The translations under genes and the position numbers were made by a program. A stretch of 64,000 bases of DNA from Saururus chinensis (lineage: Eukaryota > Streptophyta > Magnoliopsida > Piperales > Saururaceae), in assembly GCA_035235625.1 (NCBI GenBank), contig CP141144.1:16117014-16181013 (forward strand), in the 5' to 3' direction. Below the pieces are notes generated by a model. That model was given only the letters and a program-made list of their open reading frames with translations, made no database searches and was not told the DNA's origin. Below, piece after piece: positions 1-9,735 of this stretch. How positions within the stretch are numbered: position 1 is the stretch's first letter; each line of letters starts with the position of its first letter.

Positions 1-95
1 ATGTCGTGGGCCGACCGGGACCTCCTCATGCCGAACATGTCATTGGCCGCCACGCCCGCCGCCGCACTCCAGGAGAGAACGTGAGTGCATGCCAT
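1..95 (-). CDS. 5' end of a second PLIP-like plastid lipase gene, cut by the window edge
   Basis: Read from the ATG at 95-93, the first 31 codons match the N-terminus of the complete lipase gene at 13731-16321: MACT start, an Ala/Gly stretch, then the [13 protein letters not shown] block. The gene body would lie to the left, outside the window. The start is chosen because the same ATG with a purine-rich context (AGGGGCATGGC) opens the complete gene. Sequence differences from the complete gene are mostly single substitutions, so this is a paralogue, not an assembly duplicate. Whether it is functional cannot be judged: the catalytic exons are not visible and its leader is rearranged. A pseudogene is equally possible. 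Confidence 0.55.
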   Translation of the reverse strand, partial: MACTHVLSWSAAAGVAANDMFGMRRSRSAHD

Positions 96-185
96 GCCCC
101 TCTTCAACCAAACCAAACCAAATAAGAATCTGGGGTCTGTTCTTCTTCCTAATCAAAAACCCGCCTCCTCAGTTCGCCTGAAGAG

Positions 186-572
186 TCATGGGGTGACCGG
201 AGAGCAGGTTGCCAGAAAGAATGGCGGACATGAGGGACAGGAACAAACGCTTCCGGCCTCTCTCCTCCTCCTCCTCTCTTGCGGATGTCGTTTGAACGTA
301 TTCTTGAAAGAAAGCGGCTCGAACAGAAACGATCGTACAGAGCTAAGCACAGCCCCGGAGGAGAAGAAGAAGGGGAATATCCCCTTGGAACGACCCGGCT
401 TGAGCCTAGGCTCCGCGGAGCTAGCCTGGGCCGGGTTGAGGGAGCACCTGAGCTGCAAGTCGGTCCCGGTCCCCCGGATGTCGTGGGCCGACCGGGACCT
501 CCTCATGCAGAACATGTCATTGGCCGCCACGCCCGCCGCCGCACTCCAGGAGAGAACGTGAGTGCATGCCAT
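186..572 (-). pseudogene. Duplicated PLIP exon-1 fragment fused to 5' leader sequence
   Basis: From the ATG at 572-570 a 128-codon frame reproduces the first ~85 residues of the lipase precursor (transit-peptide region, [37 protein letters not shown]), with a 4-residue loss around the RDRVAAMRR segment. After FEP it runs into copied 5' leader and ends at a stop at 188-186. It therefore lacks exons 2-5 and the lipase domain. If the left copy is transcribed from the promoter-like block at 1590-1850, this frame would lie in its leader as a large upstream ORF. The sequence is seen; the regulatory role is inference. Confidence 0.7.
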
Positions 573-645
573 GCCCCTCTTCAACCAAACCAAACCAAAT
601 AAGTATCTGGGGTCTGTTCTTCTTCCTAATCAAAAACCCGCCTCC

Positions 646-1140
646 CCCTCCCCCCTCCCCCCCTCCCCGCTTTTCACACCCTAATTAAAATATTATTTTT
701 ACTTCCCTGCACTTTACCCTTATCACATCATTTAGTTTTTTGTAATATGCCCCAAGCCTTCCACTCGGACCGTGCCCCCCAACCTCCTGCCTCCCGTATT
801 TTATTTCCCTAGTTCAGTCCTATTTCCTCTTAAGAAGTCTCCTCCCCTCCATCCCCTCTCCTTCGGTGATATCCTCTCCCCTCTTGTATTTTCATCTTTA
901 TTTCGATCCGCTTTCCTCCGGTGAAGTCCCTTCCCCTCCCCTCCTGTAAAGTCCTCTTCCCCTCCCCTGCCATCCCCTCCCCTCTTGTCTCCTACCATCC
1001 CCCGCCCTCCCGTCTTGTCTATCTCCTCCCCTCCCCTCCTCTCCCATCCCGTATTGTCTCCTCCCCTCCCCTCCAGGCCCATCATGTCTACCTGCCTCAC
1101 CTCCACTCCCCTCCCGTATTGTCTCCTCTCGTCCCCTCCA
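646..1140. repeat. Pyrimidine-rich low-complexity tract
   Basis: Strongly strand-asymmetric run built from short C/T words such as cctcccctcc, cccctcccctcc and gtcttgtctcc, with few purines. It starts abruptly where the duplicated PLIP leader ends (645) and gives way to the 147-bp repeats. Reading frames on both strands here are translations of the repeat and carry no recognisable protein. Confidence 0.8.
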
Positions 1141-1144
1141 AACA

Positions 1145-1580
1145 AGTTCCAGAAGATTGTCGAGGGTTTTGAAACCTTCTGGAGGAGTTCTGGTGGGTGC
1201 CCGTCACCGCCCCATTATGAAGACATTGACGGTGACATACGGTCCCCGTATGCATGCATATAATATGGCGGGGGGTACCCCCTGCCAGACAAATTCCAAA
1301 AGATTGTTGAGGGATTTGATACTTTCTGAAGAGTTCTGGCGGATGCCTGTCATCGCAAAATTACAAAGCATTGGTCGGGGACATACGGTCCCAATATATG
1401 TCCATTGAAGGTTGAGGTGGGTAACCCCCTCCATACAATTTCCAGAAGAATCTCGAGGGCACCACCAATTGGTGAATAATGTGATGGGGACATTTAATCC
1501 CCCTTATACAACAGTTTAAAATGGCAGGGTTTAACCCCCGTCATGAAATCTCCATAAGCCAATAATTTATTATAGATCTA
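1145..1580 (+). repeat. Three degenerate ~147-bp tandem repeats
   Basis: The anchor words ccagaagattgtcgaggg, ccaaaagattgttgaggg and ccagaagaatctcgaggg start at 1149, 1296 and 1442 (spacing 147 and 146). Copies 1 and 2 share a following block (gagttctggyggrtgcc, later gacatacggtccc); copy 3 is more diverged and keeps the spaced gggtaaccccc / gggtttaaccccc element. No ORF or TIR is visible. Confidence 0.75.
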
Positions 1581-1589
1581 AAATATTTA

Positions 1590-1850
1590 TACCTATTGAA
1601 GACATTACTCGCGTCAAGGAATCGAGGAGTCTTAAACGGGAGCGGAGGTCCGATGTTTCCAACGTGGGTGGGGGTGGGGGTGGGGAAGATACGTCCACTT
1701 CAGGAGTTCTGTACGGGGCGAGAAAAGGACCAGAACCGCAGCACCACACCACTGATCGGCTTCTGCAACATCGCCATGCGAAAGACGCCCACGTATTACT
1801 CGCCTAAGTTTTAACGAGAATGATTAACACACCAAGTACCTATATTTCAT
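1590..1850 (-). promoter_or_regulatory. Copied PLIP promoter region, displaced ~1 kb from its leader
   Basis: This block aligns with 16550-16830 upstream of the complete lipase gene: gaggagtcttaaacggg, gatgtttccaacgtgggtggg, ggggaagatacg, cacttcaggag, ctgatc(g/a)gcttctgcaa, and aagttttaacga. The copy lacks the ~16 bases around 1624 that hold the TATTTAAG box in the intact gene. A new TATAAATA word (minus strand, 1591-1584) lies just downstream at the junction with the inserted repeats. Activity is unknown. Confidence 0.65.
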
Positions 1851-2639
1851 ATTAATAATTTCTACTTTACTCTTATTTAACCCAAAGTAACTAATATGCC
1901 CTCAAATAATTTTAATTATTACAAAATCACCGGAGGAAGAAATTTGAGCCCTTTATGCTAAATTTCATGAGCTTTGTAGGCGTTCTACTCCATGATTACT
2001 TTAGCTCTTTATTTGTAAGTAATTATTGTTACAACATATTTTTGTTTTTGTTAGTTAAAAGATTATGAACTGAGCACAGCGTGATATGAAACTAGTTTAA
2101 TATTGTACCAATTTTTCAGGGGTTTCTTTTGACATACGTGAGCTTACAACAAATAAGTTTCACAAGCTAAAGATAAAGAAAATAAATATAAAAGTACCAA
2201 TATTTCTTAAATTACTTATAAATTTCATTGACTTTATATGTTAAAAAGTATATTTGGACAAATGTAGATATCCAATCAAGAAAGGTTTCAATCTATCATG
2301 GAAAATTTTTTGTGGAAGTCTTTTATTTTTATTCTCAAAACAGAACATAATCAAATTGGGGAAAAAACTTTCTACTCACCAAAGTGTATTGTGCAAAAGT
2401 GTACAAGATTTATCAAGGTAAAACCACCAATCAATCTATTCTCAGTTCCATTTTTTATATTACTATTTAATATAAATAGTAACATAATTTAGAATTTTTT
2501 TCCATATTACTTAGTCAAAGAATGAAATATTTCATATTCTCTAGATTTTAAATGAAAATGCCATATGACCTGGAATAACACGATAGAAGCTAAAATTTGG
2601 ACTAAAATACCCTTGATTGGAGGTAGGTTTTATATCGTG
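1851..2639. other. AT-rich non-coding stretch
   Basis: A/T-dominated sequence with no conserved frame. The one 64-codon frame (2298-2492) has no recognisable motif. I see no repeats with clear ends and no RNA gene. Confidence 0.6.
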
Positions 2640-3020
2640 TTAAACCTTCACAAAGTCGAATTCATTGACATACAACTTCAGATGCTATCGATTCCTCTGA
2701 GTGAAAAACTGTGTTCCAAATGAAAATTCACTTTCAATTAGAAAGTCTCCTGATTGAGCACTGTGTAAGCGGCGTGTGAGAAGATTTTGTAACCTATTCA
2801 ACCAAAACATCAAAGATTAGGGATCTTCTGTTCTAGAACGAGTTTGAGTTTGCGAAGAACGAGTTTTTGAATGAGGGTTTCTCATAAGCTGAGTTTTGAA
2901 ACTGTACGCCTCAAAGCTAGTTCTTGTTTATAGTGTGGATCGGGTTTTTGACTATTCCGAAAAAGCAGTGGCTGAACGAGTGTTCAATCCGGCTCGGAGA
3001 ACAGTAGCAGAGGTTTCGTG

Positions 3021-3334
3021 GTAAGGCATTTTGGATATTTTTGTGCATGATTTTTGATTTAGCATGTACTCGAACACACGACATAGGCCGTTGAATCTGA
3101 CTATTGTTGCGTGAGAAAGACGATACACCATATATTGTGTGCTCAATAAGGTGGTGGAAACACGATGTTTAACCATAATGATGTCGTGTATGCGAGGACC
3201 TCTTAGCGTATGTTCGATTACACGATACATATACTTATCATTTCTATATAAGTTAGTTAGAAAGTGTGAACCGATGTGGCTATTGATTATGGTCACGACC
3301 TATTGTTGATTCACATATATATCCAAATTTTCAG
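3021..3334 (+). other. Intron 1 of the Ulp1 transposon gene
   Basis: Donor gtaagg at 3021 and acceptor ttttcag ending at 3334 (314 bp). It is rich in the words ACACGA, CACGAT and GTCGTGT and carries agaaagacgata, also found in intron 3. Confidence 0.55.
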
Positions 3335-3359
3335 ACGTAAAGTTAAAGTATTACATGAA

Positions 3360-4075
3360 ATGGCGGAGTCAGTGAAGGTTGCAGAAGAGAAGAAGAAGAC
3401 AATCTACAAGAGAAGACTGGGTCTGGGAATGAATATTTTCCACTAGACTATGTCTATCAAAAGACCTTGTAGATTCACGTCCGGGATGTAAGGCGATTTT
3501 AGTGGAGTCTGGGTTATACCCAATATATGATTGCGAGCCCATCATCATTTCTAGGCCATTGTTGGATGTACTCATTGGTGATTGTTGGGATGACTCACTA
3601 AAGGTCCTCAACATAATGGGGCAAAAGACTACCCCTTAAAGTGGCTATGATCACGGGGTTGAGTTGAAAAGGGAACCCGTGTAAATTGGAAAGCAGCGAG
3701 GGGAAAGCTACCCAAGGCAAGGGGAAATTCTATAAGAAGTTCTTTCAAGGAAAGCGGCCAGAGAAGACAAGACTGGAAGAATTGTTCAAAGAAGTGGTTG
3801 CGAAAATAAGGAATGTTTCAGACGAGGACTTAGCATGGTTGGCGATCGAGCACATGGGTGTCCTCATGTTATTCACTTAGAGAAATAGAGTCATATCCCC
3901 AACTCTGTGTGATTACTTAGATGACATATCGGTCATGTGGAGCTATAATTGGGTAGGCGTCGTACATGATTTGCTGATGAGAAGCATATCGGCAGCCCAT
4001 CGGAACATCATGAGCAGACAAGACGAGTGTTCCGCTATGACTGGAATTCTTGTAGGTGCTTCATTAGTGCTCCAG
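3360..4075 (+). pseudogene. DUF1985-like exon of the Ulp1 transposon gene
   Basis: Starts at the ATG 3360 after the intron acceptor (MAESVKVAEEKKKTIYKRR) and then breaks up. In shifting frames it shows the DUF1985 hallmarks: VAMITGLS near 3642 (family: ALITGL), then FYKKFFQGKRPEKTRLEEL and DEDLAWLAIEHMGVL (3735-3860), then LDDISVMWSYNWVGVVHDLL (3916-3975). DUF1985 proteins are plant transposon proteins of unknown biochemical role, often fused to a Ulp1 protease. At least four stops and shifts interrupt it. It ends at the splice donor ctccag|gtaacg. Confidence 0.6.
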
Positions 4076-4357
4076 GTAACGCTCGTATGTGTTATAATAC
4101 GCAAATTCTAATATCATATTTAAAATGACACAATATGTTTTACATAGATGAGGTCACACAATACAAACTCTCAATCATGTTATCGAATATACAACATTTA
4201 ACATTCACATAGACATATTGTGTTCTCAAAAACACGACTCTGTATTATATTGTGGATAGGACATTAGATGATCGTAATGTATCATGTTACCAGTGGCCAC
4301 TGGCATGTTATCCGTAACATGACTAATTTGTTATAGTGAAGATACTGAACATTTTAG
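4076..4357 (+). other. Intron 2 of the Ulp1 transposon gene
   Basis: Donor gtaacg directly after CTCCAG; the likely acceptor is attttag ending at 4357. The downstream VWLYEH frame is shifted relative to this acceptor, so the 3' border is uncertain. It contains CACACAATAC, ACACGACT and GATGATCGTAATG words related to the other introns. Confidence 0.4.
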
Positions 4358-4376
4358 ACTAATGTTTATATTCTTT

Positions 4377-5122
4377 TGTATTGTCCGCCATGTATGGCTT
4401 TATGAGCATGCCCGAGTGCAAGAGGTGGCCCTCCATGTAGCCCGAGGTGGCCCGGATTTACCCAACTTTTGAGCAACGTGGGGAAGGCCGATAAACTTGA
4501 CCCGGCTGACGAAAAGGGGAAGAAGAAGATTCTAGCTCATCACCTGATGAGGAAGTGGCACGTGGATGTCTTCATGAGGCTGAAGCCAGACTCACAAATT
4601 GTTATGAGTATCATACCAATTGCCAAAGAGGCTCACTTGATGGATGGACAAAGGGCAGCCCCGAAAGCTAAGATCCAAACAATGAGACCCAGCCATGCCC
4701 CCCACGGCGAGACATCGGGGCATGTACATTCTGGCCATGACATCATTAAATCATTCATCATGTGAGTTGATGTCATGACAGGAATATGTGAAGTTGTTTT
4801 GGAGAAGGTTGTTCTATACGGTGAGCGGGGATAGAACACGGATTGAGTTCCAGCTGCACTCCAGCTTGTTAAGGACAATCTAGAGGTGACAACTAGCCTC
4901 ATAAAACATATGCAACCCCCCGAGGAACGAGAGATAGAATAGCCGCCTGAACCCACTCAACCGGTGTTCACCCAAGCATCAACCCCTCCTCCGAGAACCA
5001 AAGGATCACCTTCAATTAGTTCAAAGGCAAGAATTTCAAAATCAAGAGAAGCTTGCCAACCATCTTCCCTCGAAGATCAACCAATACATGTCCCTTAGCT
5101 GGTGGAGAGGGATTCATCTTGA
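4377..5122 (+). pseudogene. Second exon block of the Ulp1 transposon gene
   Basis: Begins with a CIVRHVWLYEHARV reading, similar to the VWFYEH motif that follows DUF1985 in this protein family. It continues as an open stretch 4469-4765 (SNVGKADKLDPADEKGKKK, then HLMRKWHVDVFMRLKPDSQ), followed by LVKDNLEVTTSLIKHMQPP and a Pro/Ser-rich linker up to the donor at 5123. Stops occur near 4763 and 4832 and in the linker. No catalytic function is assignable. Confidence 0.5.
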
Positions 5123-5435
5123 GTAAGTATGACAGTTTAATGTATTGTGTTTCGTTAGGGGATATTGGTGTAGTTGAGTACATGATAAGAGATCATATCG
5201 TTGAGTAAGAAAGACGATGGTTGGATTATTGTGTCATCGATCACACGATCATTGAAGTAGGAGTTGTGAGAACCATCTCTGCGTGGTCGTGTGATCGTGA
5301 GCACAATTAAGCTTTTTGTAGTGTTTATACGAATATGATAAGCATTTGTATCGTGTTTGTAAATGACGACTTGTGTAGATATCGTGTGGTTACTAACACG
5401 TGACTTACTTCTTAAATACAAAGAAACGACAACAG
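5123..5435 (+). other. Intron 3 of the Ulp1 transposon gene
   Basis: Donor gtaagt at 5123 and acceptor acaacag ending at 5435 (313 bp). Contains atcacacgatcattg, tcgtgtgatcgtgagcaca, tatcgtgtttg and tatcgtgtggttactaacac, plus gatcatatcgttg shared with intron 4. Confidence 0.5.
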
Positions 5436-6362
5436 CAAGTTGCCACCAAACTAAAGAAGAAGATTGGTCAGAAATTGCAAAGGACCGTAATAACTAGATT
5501 TTTGATGAAAATAAATGCATAATTCATGGAACAATCCCGGGATGTTGAAGAACAACCGCAGGAGTTAGAGGAACCAGACCTTCCTCGAGATGTCGACGAA
5601 CAACCCTGGGAGGTAGAGGAACCGGACCTTCCACCTGAGGTCATGGCTCAAGTATGCGATGTGCCGGAACAACCCCGTGAGGTACCCACAGACCAAATGG
5701 AGATTTTGGAACAACCCTTGAAGGGGCCGGAAGCATCCCAAGAAACGAATAAAGGAGCAGTACCCAAATGAGTAAAAATCAGAGTGAAGTGAAAAGCTTC
5801 TCCTGGCCCTCCCATTGTACCTCATGCTCAACGGAAGTCGAGGTCTATCGTAGTTGAACCATATGCTCAAGGTTAGGAGCCTGTGAAGAAAGTTGTAGCT
5901 CAGGTATCAAAGAAGCTGAAGCATTTCAGCAACTACATTGATGAAAAGCTAACAAAGTCTAGATATAGTGACCAGCCTCGAAAGCCTGGTGACGAACTAC
6001 CTTTGGCTTCAGTCCCTGGCCCAAGCATTATCCGTCAGGCACATCCAAAGTCTCCCACCCCGAATTCAGTAGCCCCAATCGCAGTTTCCAATGAAGGCAT
6101 TATATCGGATACTCCTCCAGTAGATGCGGACGTAATGGAGCATATTTGCAATGTTGAAGATGTCAAAGAAGATACTGCAACTAAGACGAATAAGGAGGAG
6201 ACAAGTTTGTGGCCGAAGGACTATCTTGACACAGAGTTGGTGTTCCACATGGAGGTTCAGGCCCCCGACAATTGAGGAAATTATCACAAAATTTTTGTCG
6301 AACCCATACAAGTCTTGGCCCATAGAGACACTCCTCTACACTGACTACCTATCTCTATTAAA
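5436..6362 (+). pseudogene. Linker exon of the Ulp1 transposon gene, with Glu/Pro repeats
   Basis: An open frame at 5526-5771 has a repeated acidic unit (DVEEQPQELEEPDLPR, DVDEQPWEVEEPDLPP, then DVPEQPREVP), about 16 residues per unit. After a stop it continues at 5883-6275 as a charged, low-complexity segment (KKVVAQVSKKLKHFSNYIDE, SVPGPSIIRQAHPKSPTPNS). A shift near 6275 leads into TIEEIITKFLSNPYKSWPIE, which resembles the segment just before the Ulp1 domain in relatives. A disordered linker is likely; function is unknown. Confidence 0.5.
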
Positions 6363-6688
6363 GTAGGGGTGCATAACGAATGAGGTAATATCTATTCATT
6401 GCTCATATATTTTAAACTTTATCGTGTAATCAATCAAACAACTGAATATCTTACGCATATTACAATGAATTATCATTTTATCAATCACATGACATAGGAT
6501 CATATCGTTGGTTTTCATATATGCTAACTATCAACTTATAATTGCTAAAGTAAAATTAGCGTGTTGATTCATACAAGACTTGTAAATGCATCGTGTGATC
6601 GTAAACACGGTATAGTCACTAATCGTGTAAAGTCATATGACGATTGGTAGCCTATAGTGTCATTACTAACACATATGGTATTGTGTAG
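6363..6688 (+). other. Intron 4 of the Ulp1 transposon gene
   Basis: Weak donor aa|gtaggg at 6363 and clear acceptor ttgtgtag ending at 6688 (326 bp). Contains tatcgtgtaatcaatc, gatcatatcgttgg, catcgtgtgatcgtaaacac and ttactaacacata, close to words in intron 3. Confidence 0.45.
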
Positions 6689-7278
6689 GTCATCGACGTC
6701 TTCTCCCTACTCCTAGATGAACAAAATATATGAAATCCATGCAGGTACCCCAAATGTGTTTTTGGGCAAATTCGCTATTCAACACTACTTTAACGTTGGC
6801 ACAACGGAACGGCTGATGGAGAAGGAGGGAAAACTCTCTGGCATATTGTTGAGAGGCCTGAATGTTAACACAGAAAGTGGCTTCATTCCTATATACATCA
6901 AATGCCACTTTCTCTTGCTTATTGTCCGCTGCAGGGAGAAGCGATTTAGGTGGTACAATCCTCTAAAGGGTAATCACAGTCACCACTTTGCCGAGGTGGA
7001 CAATGTCAGGAAATATGTTGCCAATGGAATGGAGAAGACACTTAAGATAAAGGGGGCTCAGACGTGGCCACTGACTAAGATCAACAAATGCCTGTACCAG
7101 GAAACAAATGAAGATTGTGGTTTGTTTGTCATGTACTATGTAGCGAAACTTGCAGGGGGCGTCATTCAGCTAGATTTTAGATAGCTCGAGATAACTAGTT
7201 TAGTTAGGTTGATGATATGCGCTGCCGTACTTCGGGCCCAAATCGAAGAGGAATTTAATCCAAATACATATGAATTGT
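6689..7278 (+). pseudogene. Ulp1-like cysteine peptidase (C48) domain, transposon-derived, inactive
   Basis: The acceptor leads into VIDVFSLLLDEQN, then a stop and shift, then an open frame 6717-7184. In that frame H64 lies in KCHFLLLIV, Q128 in YQETN and C134 in EDCGLFVMY: the His, oxyanion Gln and Cys of Ulp1/SENP peptidases. The acidic member of the triad, normally in a YDSL-like motif, is Asn here (WYNPL, N81). After a TAG at 7182 the frame stays readable (LEITSLVRLMICAAVLRAQI, ending FNPNTYEL) to a TAA at about 7276. The lost Asp, the premature stop and the upstream shift argue for a dead gene. Confidence 0.75.
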
Positions 7279-7282
7279 AAAA

Positions 7283-7350
7283 AGACCAATTATTTTGTAA
7301 TTAATTATTTTGTAATTAATGGTTGTACCAATTATTTTGTAATTAATTAC
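7283..7350 (+). repeat. Short tandem repeat of aattattttgtaatt
   Basis: Three copies of an AATTATTTTGTAATTAAT unit lie between the Ulp1 remnant and the gypsy remnant, the third after a 10-base spacer. The words are self-complementary in part. Confidence 0.6.
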
Positions 7351-7354
7351 TGTC

Positions 7355-7640
7355 ATGCCTTGGATATCCTATTAAAGAGTGAGACCTTTAATGTGTTGGT
7401 TGGCAATGAAAACCGTTTCAAGAGTTGTGACATTTGCTTCAAGGTCGAATTATTATTGTAGGGTAAGACTTTCACTAAAGATTTATTTTTGCTTCCTACT
7501 AAGGGTGTTGATGTTGTTCTTGGTGTTCAATGGCTTGGAGACTTAAGCTTGTTTCGTGGAACTTTTGGTGTATGACTATGGATTTCACTTATAGTGGCAA
7601 GCTGTTGTGTATCATTACTCATCTACCAGGTCGCATTTAG
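7355..7640 (+). pseudogene. Gypsy aspartic protease remnant
   Basis: Readable pieces: ETFNVLVGNENRF and CDICFKVELLL up to a stop at 7459, then KTFTKDLFLLPTKGVDVVLG (7464-7525), resembling the C-terminal half of gypsy proteases (family: PISGADVVLGIQWL). The catalytic DT/SG motif would lie upstream and is not visible. Confidence 0.6.
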
Positions 7641-7879
7641 GCTGCTGAGTCATTAAATACTCTTTCTCACTATCATTGCCATGACCTCTTGCTACAACAC
7701 CGGCCTTCAGTTGAGGTTCCACAAACAAATATTTTTTCCCTAGCATTAGTTACTCTCTTGGATTAGCATCAGCCTATCTTTGAGGAGCCAAAGGGTTTAC
7801 CGCCAGTCCGTTCTTACACCCATCAAAATTCCTATTAGCTAAGTGCTCCTCCAGCAAATGTTCACCCATACGGATGTCC

Positions 7880-8640
7880 ACATATCTAGAAGATAGTGAT
7901 TGAACACCTAGTTTGCAAGGTGATTTCTTCTAACATTATACATCCTAGTCAATCTTCTTACTCTTCTTCTATCCCTCTTGTCCTCAAGAAGGACGGTTTT
8001 TGGCACTTTTGTGTGGACTATAGGGCTCTTAACCTTATTACCTTAAATGATAAACACTTTATTCATGTCATTAAGGAGTTGTTTGATGAGTTATCAGGAT
8101 CCCAATTCTTTTCGAAATTAGACCTCTATTTGGGTTATAATCAGATATGTATGCATCCCTATAACATTTCCAAGATGACATTTTGTATTCATAATGTGCA
8201 TTATGAGTTCTAAGTCATGCCATTTGGCCTCACTAATTCCCCTGCCACCTTCCAGTGCTTGATGAATGATGTCTTATATAGTTATCTACGTCGATTTGTC
8301 TTGGTTATATTTGATGACATTCTAATTTATAGCCTTATTTGGGAGGACTCCTTACAACACATGTGTTCTATTTTCACACTCCTCCATAAGCACTAACTCT
8401 TCTTGAAGTGGTTTAAAGGCTCTTTTGGTTGTCAGCAGGTTGAGTATTTAGGATATATTATCTTGGCCCAAGATGTTGCTACGGATTCAAGCAAGATTTT
8501 TGCCGTTCGAGATTGGTCTTGCCCTTCTACTACCCACACACTATGTGGTTTTATAGGTTTTTCCAACCAATTATTATCGAATTTTTATCGCATCATATAA
8601 CATTATTTCTACACCCTTAACAACTCTTTTTAAGAAGGGT
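7880..8640 (+). pseudogene. Gypsy reverse transcriptase remnant
   Basis: Open from 7896: PLVLKKDGFWHFCVDYRALN (RT block 2), FFSKLDLYLGYNQI (block 3, usually [11 protein letters not shown]), a stop at 8211, then [20 protein letters not shown] (block 4) and [11 protein letters not shown] (block 5, FDDI in place of YLDDI). Another stop near 8395 precedes a thumb-like piece (VEYLGYIILAQDVATDSSKI). Several stops make it non-functional. Confidence 0.85.
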
Positions 8641-8674
8641 ACCTTTATATGGTCTTACTCCGCCAAACGGACTG

Positions 8675-9374
8675 TTGATGCACTCAAAGCGAGTTAAGAG
8701 TGATTCTACAACTCCTTCCAATTTTCTTCAGCCACTTTCGATTCTAGTGCGAATATGTAAGGATATCAGTATGGATTTCATAGAGGTATTACCTAAAATT
8801 CAGGGCAAATCTGTTATCTTTGTCATGGTTGATAGGCTCTTAAAGTATGCTCACTTTTTACCTCTCTCTCACCCTTACACTACCAAGATTGTTGTAGATG
8901 TTTTCATTCATGATATTGTTCATCCTCATGGGATGCTAAAGACTATTATTTGTGATTATGATAAGGTATTTGCATCAACATTATGGTAGGTATTTTTCCT
9001 CCTCCAAGGCATTTCCTTTTGCATTAGTTTTATGTATCATCCTCAAACAAATGGCCAATCAAAAGTGGTAAATCATTGTCTCGAGCAATATTTATGATGT
9101 ATTTTAGGTGATTAGCCCCAAACATGGATATCATTTCTTCTTTGGGCAAAATGGTCTTACAACACTACTTTCCATAGAGTTGCACATTATACTTCATTTT
9201 AACTCGTCTATGGTCGCCCACCTCCTACATTGCTCCATTATGTGATATTATGTGTTTCCATTAATGCCGTAAATACTATTATTCAAACTCGTGATGTCAT
9301 TTTATGCCAACTTTATCTTAACTTGGTGGCTTCATAGAACTGTATGTGCCAAGTTTATGATAAGTGTCATGTAA
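8675..9374 (+). pseudogene. Gypsy integrase core remnant
   Basis: DISMDFIEVLPKIQGKSVIF with VMVDRLLKYAHF gives the first catalytic Asp, TIICDYDKVFAS the second, and MYHPQTNGQSKVVNHCLEQY the Glu region, although the expected Glu of TER is replaced by Lys (SKV). Stops occur at 8987 and 9096 and further on. The zinc-binding HHCC domain is missing. The frame ends in CQVYDKCH where the solo LTR is inserted. Confidence 0.85.
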
Positions 9375-9728
9375 TGTAATAACCTCGACTTTTCAGTGGT
9401 TATTTTTTTGCCTCTTGGGAAATTAATTAGTGTCTTAAGCTTCCTCATTATTATTTTTCGATTATTATGTGTTAGTGTTGTGTGTAGCCTCGGTCGTAGG
9501 TAGAAAAAAAAGTTTGTACGTTTTCAAGAGCTTAAACGCGTAAGTTTACGTTGCGGAGCTTAATTTAAAAACTTGCTCCTTAAATTAAGCCTCTTAGATT
9601 AATGTAAAGTTGTTGGGTCAAGGCGTGTTCATAGGGGGAGTTCCGCGTGCGTCGGGAGTTCCACGCTTGAAGAAGAGGTGGGAACGTGCAAGTTAGATGT
9701 GCGCGTTTTTTTTTTAAAAAAAGGAAAA

Positions 9729-9735
9729 TATAAAA
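9729..9735 (+). promoter_or_regulatory. TATA box of solo LTR E
   Basis: TATAAAA, followed ~40 bases downstream by the change from AT-rich to GC-rich sequence, as expected at an LTR transcription start. Confidence 0.45.

Larger units (their letters stand above)
1..645. repeat. Direct tandem duplication, 477-bp period, of the PLIP 5' end
   Basis: Bases 1-168 recur at 478-645 at a constant offset of 477 with very few mismatches (for example cgaacatg against agaacatg near 31 and 508). Relative to the intact gene, the duplicated block runs from exon 1 (equivalent of about 16045) through the 5' leader to about 16535. The junction that joins leader to exon lies near 305-320. The left copy is cut by the window, so the number of copies is unknown. 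Confidence 0.85.
2640..7278 (+). mobile_element. Decayed DUF1985/Ulp1-protease transposon (MULE- or CACTA-type gene), ends not found
   Basis: Fragments of one long plant transposon gene lie in order on the plus strand: a DUF1985-like segment (about 3630-4075), a second block with a VWLYEH-like motif (4377-5122), a Glu/Pro-rich linker (5436-6362) and a Ulp1-like C48 peptidase domain (6689-7278). Genes with this arrangement are known from plant Mutator-like and CACTA transposons. Many stops and shifts show it is dead. Four GT-AG introns of about 280-326 bp separate the blocks. No terminal inverted repeats or target duplication were found, so the limits are approximate and the superfamily is open. 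Confidence 0.65.

Noticed and set aside
921-1263. Pro/Ser-rich frames in the pyrimidine tract
   Set aside because: Low-complexity translation with no conserved motif.
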